DNA of 64,000 bases from Streptomyces aureus (GCF_000725495.1 NZ_JNZD01000003.1:124001-188000); one strand, 5' to 3'. Counted from the stretch's first letter, positions 51,940 through 60,647 are shown. Numbers and translations: made by a program. Notes: generated by a model from the sequence alone, not told the origin.

Positions 51940-52755
51940 TCACCGGACGAGGTGCCCGCACACCTCCTCGACCAGCCCGTCGGCGTCGTCGAGCGCGGCG
52001 GCGAGTGTCTCCGGAGTCGTGCCGAGCGCGGAGAACAGTCCGTGGGCCCTCCCGGCGAAGTCGGCCGGTGCGCAGACTAGTTGGCTCGCGGCACGGACCG
52101 CCCCCTTCTCGTTGAGCACCCAGCGCCGGTCATGGGCGTGGAGGGCGTGCGCGAGGATTCCGACCGCGCGGAAGAGGCACCCGGCGACGTGGAAGACGTC
52201 CCCGCGAGCGGCTCCCTTCCGGGCGCCCGCGAGGATGAACGGCGCCTCCCAGCGAGCGTTCTCCATGAGTGCCTCACGCAGCGGCTCCGGGTAGTCGCGG
52301 GTCTCCTTGCGCAAGGCCCGGAGTTCGCCCCCGGGGTCGGCCAGGACCTGTCCGACGGCCAGCTCGCCGACGTACGCGTGGGAGTACACGCCCAGGGGAT
52401 GGCCGGGCTGGACACCGATCTCGAAGCGCCCGGCGAGACACTGCCGCCAGACGTGGTGCACCCGGTCCAGGTCGCGGTAGATCCAGTCGACGCGGTGACG
52501 GTCGACGGTGAGCCAGGCCCCGCCGTCCACCCACGGCCCCCAGCCGCCCGGCTCGGACACCTCGACCGGGGCGCCGGTCAGCCGTGCGGCGAGCAGGCGC
52601 AGAGCCCCGGTGTCCAGCGGCGGGCGGTAGTACAGGCCCAGATCGAAGTCGGAGTCGGGGCCGTGCGTGCCCGTGGCCCGGCTGCCACCCAGACACACCC
52701 CGACGACACCCTCGACCTCGCTCAGCCGCTCCGCGATCTCCGCCAGACGATCCAT
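51940..52755 (-). CDS. nucleotidyltransferase-domain protein
   Basis: A 271-residue protein with a DNA polymerase beta-type nucleotidyltransferase fold. GVCLGGSRATGTHGPDSDFD holds the GS...DxD metal motif; a third acid may be D in HRVDWIYRDL. A helical C-terminal domain follows, with GDVFHVAGCLFRAVGILAHA. The layout resembles aminoglycoside or small-molecule adenylyltransferases and the MNT fold of antitoxins. No HEPN partner is seen, so toxin-antitoxin is unlikely. The ATG at 52755 is the natural start. Confidence 0.78.
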   Translation of the reverse strand: MDRLAEIAERLSEVEGVVGVCLGGSRATGTHGPDSDFDLGLYYRPPLDTGALRLLAARLTGAPVEVSEPGGWGPWVDGGAWLTVDRHRVDWIYRDLDRVHHVWRQCLAGRFEIGVQPGHPLGVYSHAYVGELAVGQVLADPGGELRALRKETRDYPEPLREALMENARWEAPFILAGARKGAARGDVFHVAGCLFRAVGILAHALHAHDRRWVLNEKGAVRAASQLVCAPADFAGRAHGLFSALGTTPETLAAALDDADGLVEEVCGHLVR

Positions 52756-52830
52756 ACCCCCGAGTCTGCCGAGCCGGACACCCCGCCCGCGACCGTTTTC
52801 CGCGCCGCCCGGTGTACCCGGGAACGCCGA

Positions 52831-52876
52831 GAGGCCGCCCGCGGGGTCCGGTGTGGGCCGGGGTGCGGGCGGCCTC
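52831..52876 (-). terminator. terminator hairpin after purB
   Basis: GAGGCCGCCCGC (52831-52842) pairs perfectly with GCGGGCGGCCTC (52865-52876), loop 22 nt, 25 bases downstream of the purB stop codon on the minus strand. Confidence 0.7.
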
Positions 52877-52900
52877 CAGGGGGTCGCTTCGGGGCGTCGG

Positions 52901-54343
52901 TCAGAGGATCGCGCCGGGCGTGTAGCCCGCGGCCTCCGGGTGCTGCTTCACGATCTCCTCGACCCGGCCGACGACGACGGCCACCTGACCGGCCGCGGCA
53001 CCGGTGAAGGACAGCTTGTCGGCCATCAGCTCGTCGAGCTGCGCGCGGTCCAGCGGGATCCGCTCGTCGGCGGCGAGCTTGTCGAGCAGCTCGTTGCGCT
53101 CGGCGCCCTGCTCGCGCATGGCCAGGGCCGAGGCGACGGCGTTCTCCTTGATCGCCTCGTGGGCGACCTCACGGCCGACACCGGCGCGCACGGCGCCCAT
53201 GAGCACCTTGGTCGTCGCGAGGAAGGGCAGGTAGCGGTCCAGCTCGCGGGCGACGACGGCGGGGAAGGCGCCGAACTCGTCCAGGACCGTCAGGAACGTC
53301 TCCAGCAGACCGTCGAGCGCGAAGAACGCGTCCGGCAGCGCGACCCGGCGCACCACCGAGCACGACACGTCGCCCTCGTTCCACTGGTCGCCGGCCAGCT
53401 CGCCGGTCATCGACGCGTAGCCGCGCAGGATGACCATCAGGCCGTTGACGCGCTCGCAGGAGCGGGTGTTCATCTTGTGCGGCATCGCGGAGGAGCCGAC
53501 CTGGCCGGGCTTGAAGCCCTCGGTGACCAGCTCGTGCCCGGCCATGAGCCGGATCGTCTTGGCCGTCGAGGACGGACCCGCGGCCAGCTGTACCAGCGCG
53601 GTGACGACGTCGTAGTCGAGGGAGCGCGGGTAGACCTGGCCGACGGAGGTGAAGGCCTGCGAGAAGCCGAGGTGCCCGGCGATCCGCTGCTCCAGGTCGG
53701 CGAGCTTGGCCGCGTCGCCGCCCAGCAGGTCGAGCATGTCCTGGGCCGTGCCGACCGGGCCCTTGATGCCGCGGAGCGGGTAGCGGCCGAGGAGCTCCTC
53801 GAGGCGGCCGTACGCGACGAGCATCTCGTCCGCGGCGGTCGCGAAGCGCTTGCCCAGGGTGGTGGCCTGCGCGGCCACGTTGTGGGAGCGGCCGGCCATG
53901 ACCAGCTCGGCGTACTCGCCGGCGAGCTTGGCCAGCCGGGCCAGGACCGCCACCGTACGGTCGCGCATCAGCTCCAGCGAGAGGCGGATCTGCAGCTGCT
54001 CGACGTTCTCGGTGAGGTCGCGGGACGTCATGCCCTTGTGCACGTGCTCGTGGCCGGCGAGGTCGTTGAACTCCTCGATCCGCGCCTTCACGTCGTGCCG
54101 GGTGACTTTCTCGCGCTCGGCGATGGAGGCGAGGTCGACCTGGTCGAGGACGCGCTCGTAGTCGGCGATCGCGGCGTCCGGCACCTCGATCCCGAGGTCC
54201 TTCTGCGCCCGCAGCACGGCGAGCCAGAGCTGACGCTCCAGCTTCACCTTCTGCTCGGGGGACCAGAGAGTGGCGAGCTCGGCGGAGGCGTAGCGTCCGG
54301 CGAGAACGTTGGGGATACGGGGCTTAGCAGGCGCGGCAGTCAC
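52901..54343 (-). CDS. purB: adenylosuccinate lyase
   Basis: A 480-residue fumarase/aspartase-superfamily enzyme. It splits SAICAR and adenylosuccinate in purine synthesis. Family signatures are HEHVHKGMTSRDLTENVEQL, GRSHNVAAQATTLGKRFA and the active-site loop GQVGSSAMPHKMNTRSCERV. The GTG at 54343 is chosen because TATGCT lies about 8 bases upstream, and the longer frame has no homology-like residues. It is monocistronic and marks the border between core chromosome and the accessory block that follows. Confidence 0.95.
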   Translation of the reverse strand: MTAAPAKPRIPNVLAGRYASAELATLWSPEQKVKLERQLWLAVLRAQKDLGIEVPDAAIADYERVLDQVDLASIAEREKVTRHDVKARIEEFNDLAGHEHVHKGMTSRDLTENVEQLQIRLSLELMRDRTVAVLARLAKLAGEYAELVMAGRSHNVAAQATTLGKRFATAADEMLVAYGRLEELLGRYPLRGIKGPVGTAQDMLDLLGGDAAKLADLEQRIAGHLGFSQAFTSVGQVYPRSLDYDVVTALVQLAAGPSSTAKTIRLMAGHELVTEGFKPGQVGSSAMPHKMNTRSCERVNGLMVILRGYASMTGELAGDQWNEGDVSCSVVRRVALPDAFFALDGLLETFLTVLDEFGAFPAVVARELDRYLPFLATTKVLMGAVRAGVGREVAHEAIKENAVASALAMREQGAERNELLDKLAADERIPLDRAQLDELMADKLSFTGAAAGQVAVVVGRVEEIVKQHPEAAGYTPGAIL

Positions 54344-54548
54344 GTGTACGGAGCATACCGGCTGTCCGGCGCTGCTCCTGTTATGTCCGGGGCGTCCGGG
54401 ATGCGCAGGTCGTGGCGGAGCGGCACCCCCCGGCGGACCGGGGTGTGCGTGAGAGGTGCGGGGACGGGGCACGGGTGGCGCGCTCGGTGCGCACCGCCGG
54501 CCACGTCGTCGCTCCTGCCTCCACCGGCGGGTGCGGTGGATTGACGCT

Positions 54549-54574
54549 CAACTCCTTTGAACAGAGGGGAGTTG
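54549..54574 (-). terminator. hairpin downstream of the coiled-coil protein gene
   Basis: CAACTCC (54549-54555) pairs with GGAGTTG (54568-54574) around 12 bases, 54 bases beyond the minus-strand stop at 54628. The surrounding sequence is AT-rich for this window. The rest of the 284-bp gap to purB has no visible gene. Confidence 0.4.
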
Positions 54575-54627
54575 TTCACCGTATTGATGGACAGAGGTGT
54601 TGGTGGAACGTTTTCGCAGGACGGTGA

Positions 54628-55203
54628 TCAGGATCCAGAACGCGGGGGACGGTTTCCGTACCCCGCCTGGGCGTGCGGATCGGGGTGGGACTGCTCGCTG
54701 CCGACAACAGCGCGCAGGCCCCCGTACGTCTTCGAAGTGAACCGGTCGTGGGCGAAGGTGAGCTCTGCTGTGATCAGTTGGTTGCGCTCATCGTTGACCT
54801 CTTCGATCTCCTGCATCAGCTGGGAGTTCTTGGCGCGCAGGGCCGTGTTGGCGTTGCGCGCCTCGTCGAGGGCTCGGGCGTGACTGCCGAGTCGGATGGC
54901 TGTGATCGTGGCCCTGCGGGCCATGGCTTTCTCGCGTTTGGACAGATCCTGCTCGCGCTTGTGCATCTCCAGCTCAAGGCGTTTTCGGTGCTCCGCCAGG
55001 ACGCTGAGTTCGTGTCGTGTACGGGCGTCGACCTGGTTGACCGTGTGACGGAGCAGGGCGGCAAGTGCCCCGGCCACGCCCATGGTTAACAGGCCGACCC
55101 CGACGGTCGCGGACTCCCATGTATGGTGCCAGACTCCTTCGCCCACGAATGTCCAGCCGGCTGTGCAGCTGGCGGCGGACGCGAGTGCCAGTCTGTACGC
55201 CAC
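54628..55203 (-). CDS. membrane protein with long coiled coil
   Basis: A 191-residue protein that I cannot assign. Two hydrophobic segments lie at residues 1-20 and 34-52 (VGVGLLTMGVAGALAALLRH), followed by a charged helix of about 85 residues (HELSVLAEHRKRLELEMHKR, ANTALRAKNSQLMQEIEEVN) that should form a coiled coil in the cytoplasm. It starts 6 bp after the XRE gene, with AAGGGGG 9 bases before the GTG at 55203, and is probably in its operon. Lower GC and codon use set it apart from neighbours. Similar two-gene sets are seen in Streptomyces accessory regions. Confidence 0.75.
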   Translation of the reverse strand: MAYRLALASAASCTAGWTFVGEGVWHHTWESATVGVGLLTMGVAGALAALLRHTVNQVDARTRHELSVLAEHRKRLELEMHKREQDLSKREKAMARRATITAIRLGSHARALDEARNANTALRAKNSQLMQEIEEVNDERNQLITAELTFAHDRFTSKTYGGLRAVVGSEQSHPDPHAQAGYGNRPPRSGS

Positions 55204-55209
55204 GTCTCG

Positions 55210-55686
55210 TTACCCCCTTGCAGTGGCCCCCCGGTTGTCGTCGGCGTCGAGATCCTTCTGGAGCTCGATAGCTTGGACGATGTTCCCGCTGAGCATTGTG
55301 CGGATTCTGAGATCAGTGATGCCCCATGCGTCCATTGCCTCCTCCGGGGTGAGTGTTACTGAGGCTACCCTCCGTACCGGGGGCTGAGGCCCGTGTTCCG
55401 GCGGAAGCATGCCGCTGTTCACCAACATCTCTCGCTGGTCGAGGCCGAGTACTGACGCCCAGGTGGTCAGTTGCGAGGGCAGGGGAAGGGTCTTCCCTTC
55501 CAGTGTTCGGCTGATCGTCGTCAGGCTCACTCCAATCGAGATGGCCAGCTGAGCCCGGCCACCGGCTCGTGGGCGGACGTCGTACCCGGCCGCTGTCGCG
55601 GCATTTGTGAGGTACTCGCCAACCCTCCTTGCGAGAGCTTGTCGCTCACCGCGGGACTCGTGGGGGGACTCTTCCATGCTCCGCAT
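55210..55686 (-). CDS. XRE-like helix-turn-helix regulator
   Basis: A 158-residue protein. The helix-turn-helix is in AGGRAQLAISIGVSLTTISR followed by TLEGKTLPLPSQLTTWASVL, the arrangement of XRE-type repressors. The C-terminal part has LTPEEAMDAWGITDLRIRTM. TACTCT lies 7 bases before the ATG at 55686, so the transcript is probably leaderless; an ATG at 55677 is possible. The GCAACTTGC operators directly upstream are likely its own binding sites. It precedes a coiled-coil membrane protein gene by 6 bp. Confidence 0.82.
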   Translation of the reverse strand: MRSMEESPHESRGERQALARRVGEYLTNAATAAGYDVRPRAGGRAQLAISIGVSLTTISRTLEGKTLPLPSQLTTWASVLGLDQREMLVNSGMLPPEHGPQPPVRRVASVTLTPEEAMDAWGITDLRIRTMLSGNIVQAIELQKDLDADDNRGATARG

Positions 55687-55711
55687 GTTCCGGAGAGTAG
55701 CGCGCGTGTAT

Positions 55712-55733
55712 GCAACTTGCACGCGACTTGCAT
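55712..55733. promoter_or_regulatory. 11-bp direct repeats upstream of the XRE gene
   Basis: GCAACTTGCAC (55712-55722) and GCGACTTGCAT (55723-55733) are adjacent, one helical turn apart, with a partial third copy after them. They lie 26-47 bases upstream of the XRE start codon, over the expected -35 region. Confidence 0.6.
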
Positions 55734-55838
55734 GCGTGCATCTTCGCAGGTCAATAGCCATTTAGCCGTCATGCCAGGCCAAGGGGGACGCCTCGCACGT
55801 CAGTTCCCAACAAAAAGTCTCGCAGTCACTCGGGCGAA

Positions 55839-55866
55839 GCAACTTGCGCACGTGTACGCAAGTTGC
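55839..55866. promoter_or_regulatory. perfect 10-bp inverted repeat (GCAACTTGCG)
   Basis: GCAACTTGCG (55839-55848) and CGCAAGTTGC (55857-55866) flank an 8-bp spacer. Further half-sites (GTTGCAT at 55871, TATGCAAGT at 55899) follow. It lies in the 418-bp region between XRE and sigma factor genes, which otherwise holds no gene, and shares its half-site with the repeats at 55712. A single regulator, probably the XRE protein, may control both directions. Confidence 0.65.
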
Positions 55867-56104
55867 ATATGTTGCATGACTGTGAGTTAGTCGCACGTAT
55901 GCAAGTCCCTTTGAGGGGACCCTATTTGCACCGCCTCGGCATCGGCTCGTCCAGGCTCCGGAGCTGCGAGGCATCAGCGGGGACGCCTCGAAACCCTTCG
56001 GACACGACGACCCGGTCATCCGGCGCCCGAGCCCGGCCATGGCCGGAGCGGGCCGTCGCAGCACCTGCCCACCACAGTTCATCCACTCATGAACGGAGTA
56101 GGCC

Positions 56105-56686
56105 TTGATCGCCGAGGCTAACGCCGCCACACCGCGGTTCGAAACCAGAGAACCGGCCCTTATCGCCCGAGCGCTCGCGGGCGACCGGGACGCGTTCGGG
56201 GAGCTCTACGCACTGCACCACCCCGCGGTACTGGCTTACGTACAGCGCCGTGTACGCAATCGGCAGGTCGCCGAGGACATCACCGGCGAGACCTTTCTCA
56301 ACGCCTGGATGAAACGCGGGACTTTCACGTATCGCGGCATCGGCTTCGTGGGATGGCTGATCACCATCGCCCGGAACAAGGTCATCGATCATTGCAAGAG
56401 CGCCCAGCGCCGTGAATTCGTCGTCGAGGACATGCTGGGCTTCGACGAGGACCTCACGGTCAGTACCGAGGACACCGTACTGATCAGTCTGGACGAGGAG
56501 TTGCTGCGGCGGGCGCTGGAGCAGCTGCGGCCGCCACAGCGCGAGGTCCTCACCCGCCGGTTCCTGATGGAGTTCTCGGTGCTGGAGACCGCGCGCCAGA
56601 TGGAGCGTTCCGAAGGGGCCGTGAAGACCCTGCAGTTCAGGGCGCTGGCCAAGCTGCGCAGTGAGTATCTGGGGGTGGCGGCATGA
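56105..56686 (+). CDS. ECF-like RNA polymerase sigma factor
   Basis: A 193-residue sigma factor with regions 2 and 4 only. Region 2: FGELYALHHPAVLAYVQRRV, VAEDITGETFLNAWMKRGTF, and WLITIARNKVIDHCKS. Region 4: LRPPQREVLTRRFLMEFSVL and SEGAVKTLQFRALAKLRSE. The TTG at 56105 has GGAG 6-9 bases before it. The stop overlaps the next gene by ATGA, so the products are made together. No anti-sigma factor gene is seen; the partner protein or the XRE regulator could fill this role. Confidence 0.88.
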   Translation: MIAEANAATPRFETREPALIARALAGDRDAFGELYALHHPAVLAYVQRRVRNRQVAEDITGETFLNAWMKRGTFTYRGIGFVGWLITIARNKVIDHCKSAQRREFVVEDMLGFDEDLTVSTEDTVLISLDEELLRRALEQLRPPQREVLTRRFLMEFSVLETARQMERSEGAVKTLQFRALAKLRSEYLGVAA

Positions 56687-57921
56687 CCACGGTGCCCGGG
56701 ATCCGTTCGGCCGTCGAGGCTCATCTTGCCGAACAACTCAGCGCTTTCGCCCGGGAGTTCGTCGCCGACCTGGAGGCGCAGGGGCGTCTGGTGGAGGCCG
56801 GCGGTGCCGGTGCCCTCGAACGGCTGCGGACCCAGGTGGAGGCGGGGCAGAACTGCCCGGAGGCCTACCACGCGGCCGTGGACACCATCGTCGAGGACTG
56901 CGGTTACCCGAGCGAGGTCGCGATGCGGATCGCCACCGCGCTCAACCGCAAGGGGCTGATCCCCGGCGACGACGTGGAGCCCCGCCATGACCGCGAGCCG
57001 GCGGCCGGGCCGGAACGCGAGGAGCGGGAGACGGTCGCCGAAGGCCCCGGTGCCACCGCGACCCGGCACGACCGGGCCGCCGCCCCCGAGCCGGCGCCCG
57101 GGACGCCCGGTCCCGCCGACGAGGAAGTCGAGCGCGGGCACGATCAGGCACCCGCGTCAGTGCCCGACCGGGCGGGACCGCCGTCCGGCGCGGAGGACCC
57201 CGATCCACGGCACGACCGCGCCTCCGTGTCCTCGCCGCTGGTGCCGGCCGCGCGCGGTGCGATCGTCCTGCACCTCGCCGACCGGGGCGCCGGCCGGGTC
57301 ATGGCGGACTACGGGGCCGCGCCGGTCCCGAGGCGGGTCGAGGGCCAGGTCCCGCGGGTCCGGCCGGCCGCCGCGCGGTCGCGTGCGGTGGGCTGGGGCA
57401 GTGCCACGGCTCGCGCGGTCTCCGTCGCGGCGAGCCTGCAGTCCGACCATCTCGCCCGCCTGGAGGCCATGCAGATCACGGCGGACGGCGAGCGGGTGAC
57501 CGTGGCCATCAAGGCCACGTGCCTGGCGGACTGGGAGTACTGGCTCGACGCGATCGGGGCTCCCCGCAACGTCCGGACCAGGACGGCCGGTCACGCGCAG
57601 GTGGCGGCGGGGACCCTCGACGGAGTCGCGGTGCACCTCACCGCGCACGGTGTCCCCGAACTCCTCCAGGAGGCGAGCGACGCGGCCGTCGATCCCTTCT
57701 TCCTCTGGGGACGGATCTACGACCTCGGACTGGGCCAGGTCGACCGGGCCGACCGGATCTGGCTGTCGCTCGGACGGCGTCAGGACGAGCGCGGGATGCC
57801 CCTGCTCGTCCTGCGCGGAACCGACGGTCCTCCCTACCCGCTCGCGTCGATCGTCATGGCGCACGGCCCGCTGACGGCCACCCCCCTGCCCTCCGGCGGA
57901 TTGGCCGGGGACAGCGCCTGA
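56683..57921 (+). CDS. BN159_2729-family protein
   Basis: A 412-residue protein of a Streptomyces family known only by a locus-type name. Residues 1-85 form a helical domain (VEAHLAEQLSAFAREFVADL). Residues 95-175 are disordered, with the motif RHDR (or GHDQ) recurring four times. The C-terminal domain has LARLEAMQITADGERVTVAI, CLADWEYWLDAIGAP and DAAVDPFFLWGRIYDLGLGQ. It is translationally coupled to the sigma factor upstream. I infer a joint regulatory function, but nothing in the sequence defines it. Confidence 0.7.
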   Translation: MTTVPGIRSAVEAHLAEQLSAFAREFVADLEAQGRLVEAGGAGALERLRTQVEAGQNCPEAYHAAVDTIVEDCGYPSEVAMRIATALNRKGLIPGDDVEPRHDREPAAGPEREERETVAEGPGATATRHDRAAAPEPAPGTPGPADEEVERGHDQAPASVPDRAGPPSGAEDPDPRHDRASVSSPLVPAARGAIVLHLADRGAGRVMADYGAAPVPRRVEGQVPRVRPAAARSRAVGWGSATARAVSVAASLQSDHLARLEAMQITADGERVTVAIKATCLADWEYWLDAIGAPRNVRTRTAGHAQVAAGTLDGVAVHLTAHGVPELLQEASDAAVDPFFLWGRIYDLGLGQVDRADRIWLSLGRRQDERGMPLLVLRGTDGPPYPLASIVMAHGPLTATPLPSGGLAGDSA

Positions 57922-58626
57922 TCGCCGGCGGTTCGCCGCATCGACTGGCTGTTTCTCACTCGTGGTGCCCCGCGCCTCTGTACGAGGTGAACCGGGGCGA
58001 CGCGTCCACGCGTGCTCACGTTCCGTGTACTGAACCTGGCGCAGAGCGACCCTGCCTCGTAGTAGGTGTGGTGGCTGGGTATGGCTGGTTTCCCACCCTG
58101 TCGGCGGCTCGTCCCAAGGGTGCCGATGGGGCACATCGGCCCTGATCGGTCCACCGGTGGCATGTCGGTGCCAAAAGGTACGCACGTGCCTTTGCCCCGG
58201 CCACGCCCGTGGACAGGTGCCGGCAAGTTCTTCGGGCGGTGCTCAGGGGCGTACTTCTCAGGCCCTCGCATGAGTGCTTTGATGTTGATTCCAGCGGGAA
58301 CTCCCCGCTGGCCTGTTACTTGCCATCCCCCTCCGGGATGGCGAGACGGCTCCTCTCCATGCTCCGCAAAGCTGGTGGGGCCGTCGGCGGGGCCCGGCGT
58401 ACGCGCCGGGCCCGGCCGTAGTTCCGGGGCGCGTGAGTGAGCGCATTCGACGTCACTCCCGCGCCGTCGCGCGCCCCCCGTGCGCCCTGTGGCGACCGAG
58501 GGGTGATCGGGTAGCGTCCTCGTCATGCGGAGCATGGGCCGCCGTGTCACTCGTGAGAGCGGCACGGCGGAAGCCTTCCGGCTCGACGCTTCCCCCGGCT
58601 CCCGCGGTCACCTCCGGTAAGACGGC
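57922..58626. other. 705-bp region without a convincing gene
   Basis: Between the BN159_2729-type gene and the SGNH hydrolase there is no convincing coding region. Open frames are short or lack codon bias; the minus-strand frame around 58066-58440 encodes INIKALMRGPEKYAPEH but has no credible start or family. GC content is lower than in neighbours. The distal half has three close hairpins (58291-58413). It may be a decayed insertion element or a non-coding RNA locus. Confidence 0.5.
58291..58413. ncRNA. cluster of three tight hairpins, candidate structured RNA
   Basis: Stem 1: CCAGCGGG/CCCGCTGG (58291-58298, 58304-58311), loop 5. Stem 2: GCCATCCC/GGGATGGC (58322-58329, 58335-58342), loop 5. 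Stem 3: GGGCCCGGCG/CGCCGGGCCC (58390-58399, 58404-58413), loop TACG. All are perfect. Stem 3 may be a terminator. They could be part of a small RNA or of the end of a mobile element; no family was recognised. Confidence 0.35.
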
Positions 58627-59439
58627 TCAGACGCCCTGGCCGCCCGTGACGGGGCCCTCGTGCACGGAACCCTCGTAGGGCAGCAGCTCCGGCCGCTTCG
58701 CCGGCCGGCCGTCCCCGGACGAGCGCCCGGTCAGCCGTCGTCCGATCCACGGCAGCAGGTGCTGCCGGGCGAAGCGCGCGTCCGCCGCCCGGCGCGAGAC
58801 CCAGCCCGGCGGCGGGCTCGGCGGCGACGGGACGTGCCACTGCGGGTCCTCGGCCTCGTACCCGAGGGTCTGCCACACGGCCTCCGCGACCCGGCGGTGC
58901 CCGTCGGCGGTGAGGTGCAGCCGGTCGACGTCCCACGAGCGGGGGTCGGCGAGCGAGGGCGCCCCGTACAGGTCGACCACCAGGGCGCCGTGCCGGCCGG
59001 CGAGATCGTCGACGACGGTGAACAGCTCCTCCATCCGGGGCCGGAAGCGTTCGAGGACGGGACCGTTGCGACCGGGGCTGCGCATGAGGACGAGCTGTTC
59101 GCAGGCCGGGGCGAGCCGCTCCACGGCCTCCTCCAGGAGCCCGCGCACGCGTCCCATGTCGACCTTGGGACGCAGGGTGTCGTTGAGACCGCCCACCAGC
59201 GTGATCACATCGGGCCGCATGGCCACGGCCACGTCCACCTGCTCGTCGACGATCTGTCCGATCAGCTTGCCGCGCACCGCGAGGTTGGCGTAGCGGAAAC
59301 CGGGGGACCGGGCCGCCATCCGGCCCGCGAGCAGGTCGGCCCATCCTCGGTACGAGCCGTCGGGCAACAGGTCCGACATGCCCTCGGTGAAGGAGTCGCC
59401 GACCGCGACGAGGCTGGTGTATGAGGCATTCATCTGCAT
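58627..59439 (-). CDS. SGNH/GDSL-family hydrolase
   Basis: A 270-residue SGNH hydrolase. VAVGDSFTEGMSDLLPDG is block I with the catalytic serine, block III is LVGGLNDTLRP and block V DVDRLHLTADGHRRVAEAVW with Asp and His. It has no signal peptide, so the enzyme is probably cytoplasmic. It would hydrolyse ester bonds in lipids or acylated carbohydrates. The start is ATG 59439 or 59433; TACCAT lies about 10 bases upstream. Confidence 0.87.
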   Translation of the reverse strand: MQMNASYTSLVAVGDSFTEGMSDLLPDGSYRGWADLLAGRMAARSPGFRYANLAVRGKLIGQIVDEQVDVAVAMRPDVITLVGGLNDTLRPKVDMGRVRGLLEEAVERLAPACEQLVLMRSPGRNGPVLERFRPRMEELFTVVDDLAGRHGALVVDLYGAPSLADPRSWDVDRLHLTADGHRRVAEAVWQTLGYEAEDPQWHVPSPPSPPPGWVSRRAADARFARQHLLPWIGRRLTGRSSGDGRPAKRPELLPYEGSVHEGPVTGGQGV

Positions 59440-59633
59440 GGCGAGAAAGATGGTAACCCGAAGACATACCCATCGGTCGGTCGGATGGTTCTACTGGGAC
59501 CGAGCGGCAGACGGGCGGGGCGAGGCGGGCCCGACGGCGGGGCGGGCCGGGCCTCCCCTTGCGGGCGCCCGGCCCCTGGCCCCGGACCGGCGGTCGGATG
59601 GTCCGCCGGTCCGATGCGCCGTCCTCCGATGTC

Positions 59634-60647
59634 CTACGCCGGCTGTCCGAACAGTTCCCTCAGGACGTCCTCCATCGTCACCAGGCCCGTCAGGCGGCCG
59701 TCGCTGCCCATGACGCCCGCGAGGTGGGTGCGGCTGCGGCGCATCGCCGTCAGCACGTCGTCCAGCGGGGTGCTCTCCCGGACGCGGGCGATCTGCCGCA
59801 TGTCCTCCACACGGAACGGCACCTCACGGGGGATCGCGTCCAGCGCGTCCTTGACGTGCAGATAGCCGACGATCCGGCGTCCCTCGTCGACGACCGGGAA
59901 GCGGGAGAACCCCGACTCCGCCGACAGCCGCTCCAGCTCCTCCGGAGTGACGCCCACGCGTGCGTAGACGACCCGTTCCACCGGCAGGACCACGTCGTGG
60001 ACGGGCCTGCGGCCCAGCTCCAGGGCGTCGCGCAGCCGCTCCTGGGCGCGGTGGTCGATGAGCCCCGCCGCGCTGGAGTCCTTGACCAGACGCGAGAGCT
60101 CGTCGTCCGAGAAGGTCGCCGCGACCTCGTCCTTCACCTCGACCCGCATCAGCTTCAGCAGCGTGTTGGCGAACGCGTTCACCGCGAAGATCACCGGACG
60201 CAGCGCGCGGGACAGCGCGACCAGCGGCGGTCCGAGCACCAGCGCCGTCCGGACCGGCTCCGCGAGGGCCACGTTCTTCGGCACCATCTCACCGAGCAGC
60301 ATGTGCAGATACGTCGCCAGGGTCAGCGCGATGACGAAGGAGACCGCGTGGCCCGCGCCGGAGGGAACGCCGACCGCGTGGAACACCGGTTCCAGCAGGT
60401 GGGCGATGGCGGGTTCGGCCACGATGCCGAGCACCAGGGTGCACAGCGTGATGCCGAGCTGCGCGGTCGCGAGGAGCGCCGAGACGTGTTCCAGGCCCCA
60501 CAGGACGCTCCGCGCCCGCCGGTCGCCCCGCTCGGCGTGCGGTTCGATCTGGCTGCGGCGCACCGAGATCAGCCCGAACTCGGCGCCGACGAAGAAGCCG
60601 TTCACGACGAGCGTCGCGAGTCCGATCAGCAGTTGTACGGCGGTCAT
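59634..60647 (-). CDS. CNNM/HlyC-family transporter (second of pair)
   Basis: A 337-residue membrane protein: a CNNM domain with three to four helices (VQLLIGLATLVVNGFFVGAE, LATAQLGITLCTLVLGIVAE, LHMLLGEMVPKNVALAEP), then a CBS pair (FSRFPVVDEGRRIVGYLHVK, HLAGVMGSDGRLTGLVTMED). It ends after the CBS domains and has no CorC_HlyC C-terminal domain, unlike its partner. Related bacterial proteins export or sense Mg2+ or Co2+. Its start overlaps the end of the upstream paralogue by ATGA. Confidence 0.88.
   Translation of the reverse strand: MTAVQLLIGLATLVVNGFFVGAEFGLISVRRSQIEPHAERGDRRARSVLWGLEHVSALLATAQLGITLCTLVLGIVAEPAIAHLLEPVFHAVGVPSGAGHAVSFVIALTLATYLHMLLGEMVPKNVALAEPVRTALVLGPPLVALSRALRPVIFAVNAFANTLLKLMRVEVKDEVAATFSDDELSRLVKDSSAAGLIDHRAQERLRDALELGRRPVHDVVLPVERVVYARVGVTPEELERLSAESGFSRFPVVDEGRRIVGYLHVKDALDAIPREVPFRVEDMRQIARVRESTPLDDVLTAMRRSRTHLAGVMGSDGRLTGLVTMEDVLRELFGQPA

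Noticed and set aside
51940..52755. MNT antitoxin of a HEPN/MNT toxin-antitoxin pair
   Set aside because: The protein is long with its own C-terminal helical domain, and no HEPN gene adjoins; the 51385 protein has no RxxxxH motif.
54344..54627. tRNA gene or att site at the edge of the accessory block
   Set aside because: No cloverleaf-like sequence or direct repeat shared with the other edge near 58440 was found by eye.
58066..58440. Transposase or TnpB remnant encoded in the gap
   Set aside because: The minus-strand frame has a few protein-like stretches but no DDE, RuvC or HUH motif and no start; kept only as a possible decayed element.
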